The notes under the pieces: model-generated
What the model was told of the DNA's origin: nothing
Seen by the model: only the letters and a program-made list of their open reading frames with translations
Database searches by the model: none
In this document: piece after piece, positions 21,453 to 22,691 of the stretch
How positions within the stretch are numbered: position 1 is the stretch's first letter
How the letters are laid out: each line of letters opens with the position of its first letter
Assembly: GCA_964484475.1 (NCBI GenBank)
Contig: CAZAFU010000036.1
Span: forward strand, 1 to 22,691
Length of the DNA: 22,691 nucleotides
Source of the DNA: Parvularcula sp964484475
Lineage (GTDB): Bacteria; Pseudomonadota; Alphaproteobacteria; Caulobacterales; Parvularculaceae
Reading direction: 5' to 3'
Position numbers and translations under genes: made by a program

Positions 21453-21910
21453 TTCGGCTCCGTCAGCATGGCTTTGAATTCGGCTTCCGCGACGGTCTGT
21501 CCGTCTACGGTAGCGCGGCCCTCATACTTCCAGACCGGCGGGCGCCGCGTCTGGATCGATACATGCAGCTTGAGCTGGTCGCCGGGTACGACCGGACGCC
21601 TGAACTTGGCCCTGTCGATGCCCATGAAGAGGACCACCTTTCCCTCCGTATCGAGATCGTCGGTGATGACCGTGTAGGCCGCGGCGGTCTGGGCCATGGC
21701 TTCGACGATAAGGACACCGGGCATCACCGGCATCGCCGGGAAGTGGCCTTCGAAATAGGGTTCGTTATTGGTGACGTTCTTGATGCCGGTCGCGCCCCCC
21801 TCCTTGGTGATGTCGACGATGCGGTCGATCATCAGGAAGGGGTAGCGGTGCGGCAGAAGCTGCTTGATGCCGGGCACATCGACATCGGGATAGCGCGCAT
21901 CCTCGCTCAT
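21449..21910 (-). CDS. fabZ: 3-hydroxyacyl-ACP dehydratase FabZ
   Basis: FabZ dehydrates 3-hydroxyacyl-ACP in fatty-acid elongation and competes with LpxA for hydroxyacyl-ACP. The 153-residue hot-dog-fold protein has catalytic His56 (EPYFEGHFPAMPVMPG) and Glu70 (VLIVEAMAQ), with 'IKQLLPHRYPFLMIDR' at the N-terminus and 'GIDRAKFRRPVVPGDQL' later. I chose ATG 21910 because it overlaps the lpxD stop as ATGA and begins the recognisable protein; an in-frame upstream codon at 21970 would add 20 residues read through lpxD. Confidence 0.97.
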   Translation of the reverse strand: MSEDARYPDVDVPGIKQLLPHRYPFLMIDRIVDITKEGGATGIKNVTNNEPYFEGHFPAMPVMPGVLIVEAMAQTAAAYTVITDDLDTEGKVVLFMGIDRAKFRRPVVPGDQLKLHVSIQTRRPPVWKYEGRATVDGQTVAEAEFKAMLTEPK

Positions 21911-22691
21911 TCGGATCCTCCAGCCTTGCCCTCGGCGAGCTTCTTGAGGGCGCTCATCTCTTTCATCCACTGCCGCAGGGGGCGAGCGGGGTAGCCGCCC
22001 ACCTTGGCACGGGATTCGACATCGCGCATCACCCCTGCCCGCGCGGCGAGGAGCGCGCCGTCACCGATCCGGAGGTGGTCCGCCATGCCCACCTGTCCAC
22101 CCATCATGACGAAGTCGCCGATCTCACACGAGCCCGAGATGCCGGTCTGGCTGGCAACGATGACGCCGCGGCCGAGGCGGCAGTTATGCCCGATCTGGCA
22201 GAGGTTATCGATCTTGCAGCCTGCTCCGAGCTCCGTGTCCCCGAGGGCGCCGCGGTCGATCGTGGAATTCGCGCCGAAATCGACTTCGTCGCCGAAGATC
22301 ACGCGGCCGAGCTGGGGCATGTGAACGGCTCCCGAAGGACCTGGCGTGTAGCCGAACCCTGCCTCTCCCACCCGGGCACCGGCGAGGACGCGGCAGTGCC
22401 TTCCCAGGATGGCATGGGTGACCGAGGCCGCAGGGCCGATCCAGGTCCCCTCCCCAAGCACGACGCCGGCTCCGATGACCGCATTTGCGCTCACGAAACA
22501 GTTGGGGCCGATCCGGGCGCCCTCGCCCACCACGGCGGTCGGATGGACGAAGGCACTCGCGTCCACCACGGGGGGTGTCTTCGGTGCACCATCCGCATCC
22601 TCTTCGGAACGGCTGGCGAAGAGATGGCGGGCGATTGCCGCAAAGGCGAGTTTGGGTGAGCGGGCCTCCAGCACGATGGCAGGCCCGTCCC
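21907..22691 (-). CDS. lpxD: UDP-3-O-acylglucosamine N-acyltransferase LpxD (5' end outside window)
   Basis: LpxD adds the N-linked acyl chain in the third step of lipid A synthesis. About 260 C-terminal residues are visible. The frame is open to the window edge ('DGPAIVLEARSPKLAFAAIARHLFA'), which is the end of the uridine-binding N-terminal domain, so the gene starts beyond 22691. Then come hexapeptide repeats of a left-handed beta helix, the motif 'IDNLCQIGHNCRLG' with the catalytic His, and a C-terminal helix 'LRQWMKEMSALKKLAE'. A GTG at 22674 is in frame but is internal, not the start. The stop overlaps the fabZ ATG. Confidence 0.97.
   Translation of the reverse strand, partial: DGPAIVLEARSPKLAFAAIARHLFASRSEEDADGAPKTPPVVDASAFVHPTAVVGEGARIGPNCFVSANAVIGAGVVLGEGTWIGPAASVTHAILGRHCRVLAGARVGEAGFGYTPGPSGAVHMPQLGRVIFGDEVDFGANSTIDRGALGDTELGAGCKIDNLCQIGHNCRLGRGVIVASQTGISGSCEIGDFVMMGGQVGMADHLRIGDGALLAARAGVMRDVESRAKVGGYPARPLRQWMKEMSALKKLAEGKAGGSE

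Noticed and set aside
1..22691. Defence system, CRISPR array, prophage or biosynthetic island
   Set aside because: No regularly spaced repeats, integrase, nuclease-helicase pairs, toxin-antitoxin pair or NRPS/PKS motifs are visible; nearly all genes are core housekeeping genes in known orders.

Overview
This high-GC window looks like an alphaproteobacterial chromosome of the Caulobacterales/Hyphomonadales/Parvularculales type. The evidence is the block murA–DUF2948–hisD–UPF0262–LMW phosphatase–infA–maf–RNase E/G–yacG, a divK–pleD pair, a UrcA-family secreted protein, and an lpxD–fabZ–lpxA–lpxI–lpxB block that uses LpxI. The genus cannot be fixed from the sequence alone. A run of 10 Ns at 13001-13010 shows this is a draft or scaffolded assembly.

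Layout. 1-197: an unassigned edge, then tRNA-Thr(GGT) on the minus strand with a good promoter. 321-4404: a compact plus-strand run of a 49-residue small protein, murA, DUF2948, hisD, UPF0262 and a low-molecular-weight phosphatase-like protein, ending in a hairpin. 4405-5068: urcA with its own repeat-rich upstream region and terminator, apparently inserted into the conserved block. 5069-7237: infA, maf, an RNase E/G-like gene and yacG. 7238-7382: a convergent gap with a shared terminator hairpin. 7383-11406, minus strand: gatB, gatA, gatC and, at the head of the operon, an exported HExxH metallopeptidase. 11384-13496, plus strand: ruvX, pyrB, plsY, starting head to head with the peptidase. 13584-14990: glnA with a strong terminator. 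15040-16818, minus strand: pleD and divK. 16944-18676, plus strand: dinB and a RidA-family gene. 18626-22691, minus strand: lpxB, lpxI, lpxA, fabZ and the 3' part of lpxD.

Most genes are housekeeping: peptidoglycan precursor synthesis (MurA), lipid A and fatty-acid synthesis (Lpx, FabZ), phospholipid synthesis (PlsY), histidine, pyrimidine and glutamine synthesis, transamidation of Glu-tRNA(Gln)/Asp-tRNA(Asn), translation initiation, RNA turnover and cell-cycle control (DivK–PleD). I see no phage, insertion sequence, CRISPR array, toxin-antitoxin pair or defence island.

The main points for a second look are: a probable assembly artefact inside plsY; helically phased TGACA repeats before urcA; the metallopeptidase leading the gatCAB operon with start codons interlocked with ruvX; loss of the usual neighbours pyrC and glnB; and altered signature residues in the phosphatase, LpxB, PyrB and DinB. 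No clearly new multi-gene system is evident.
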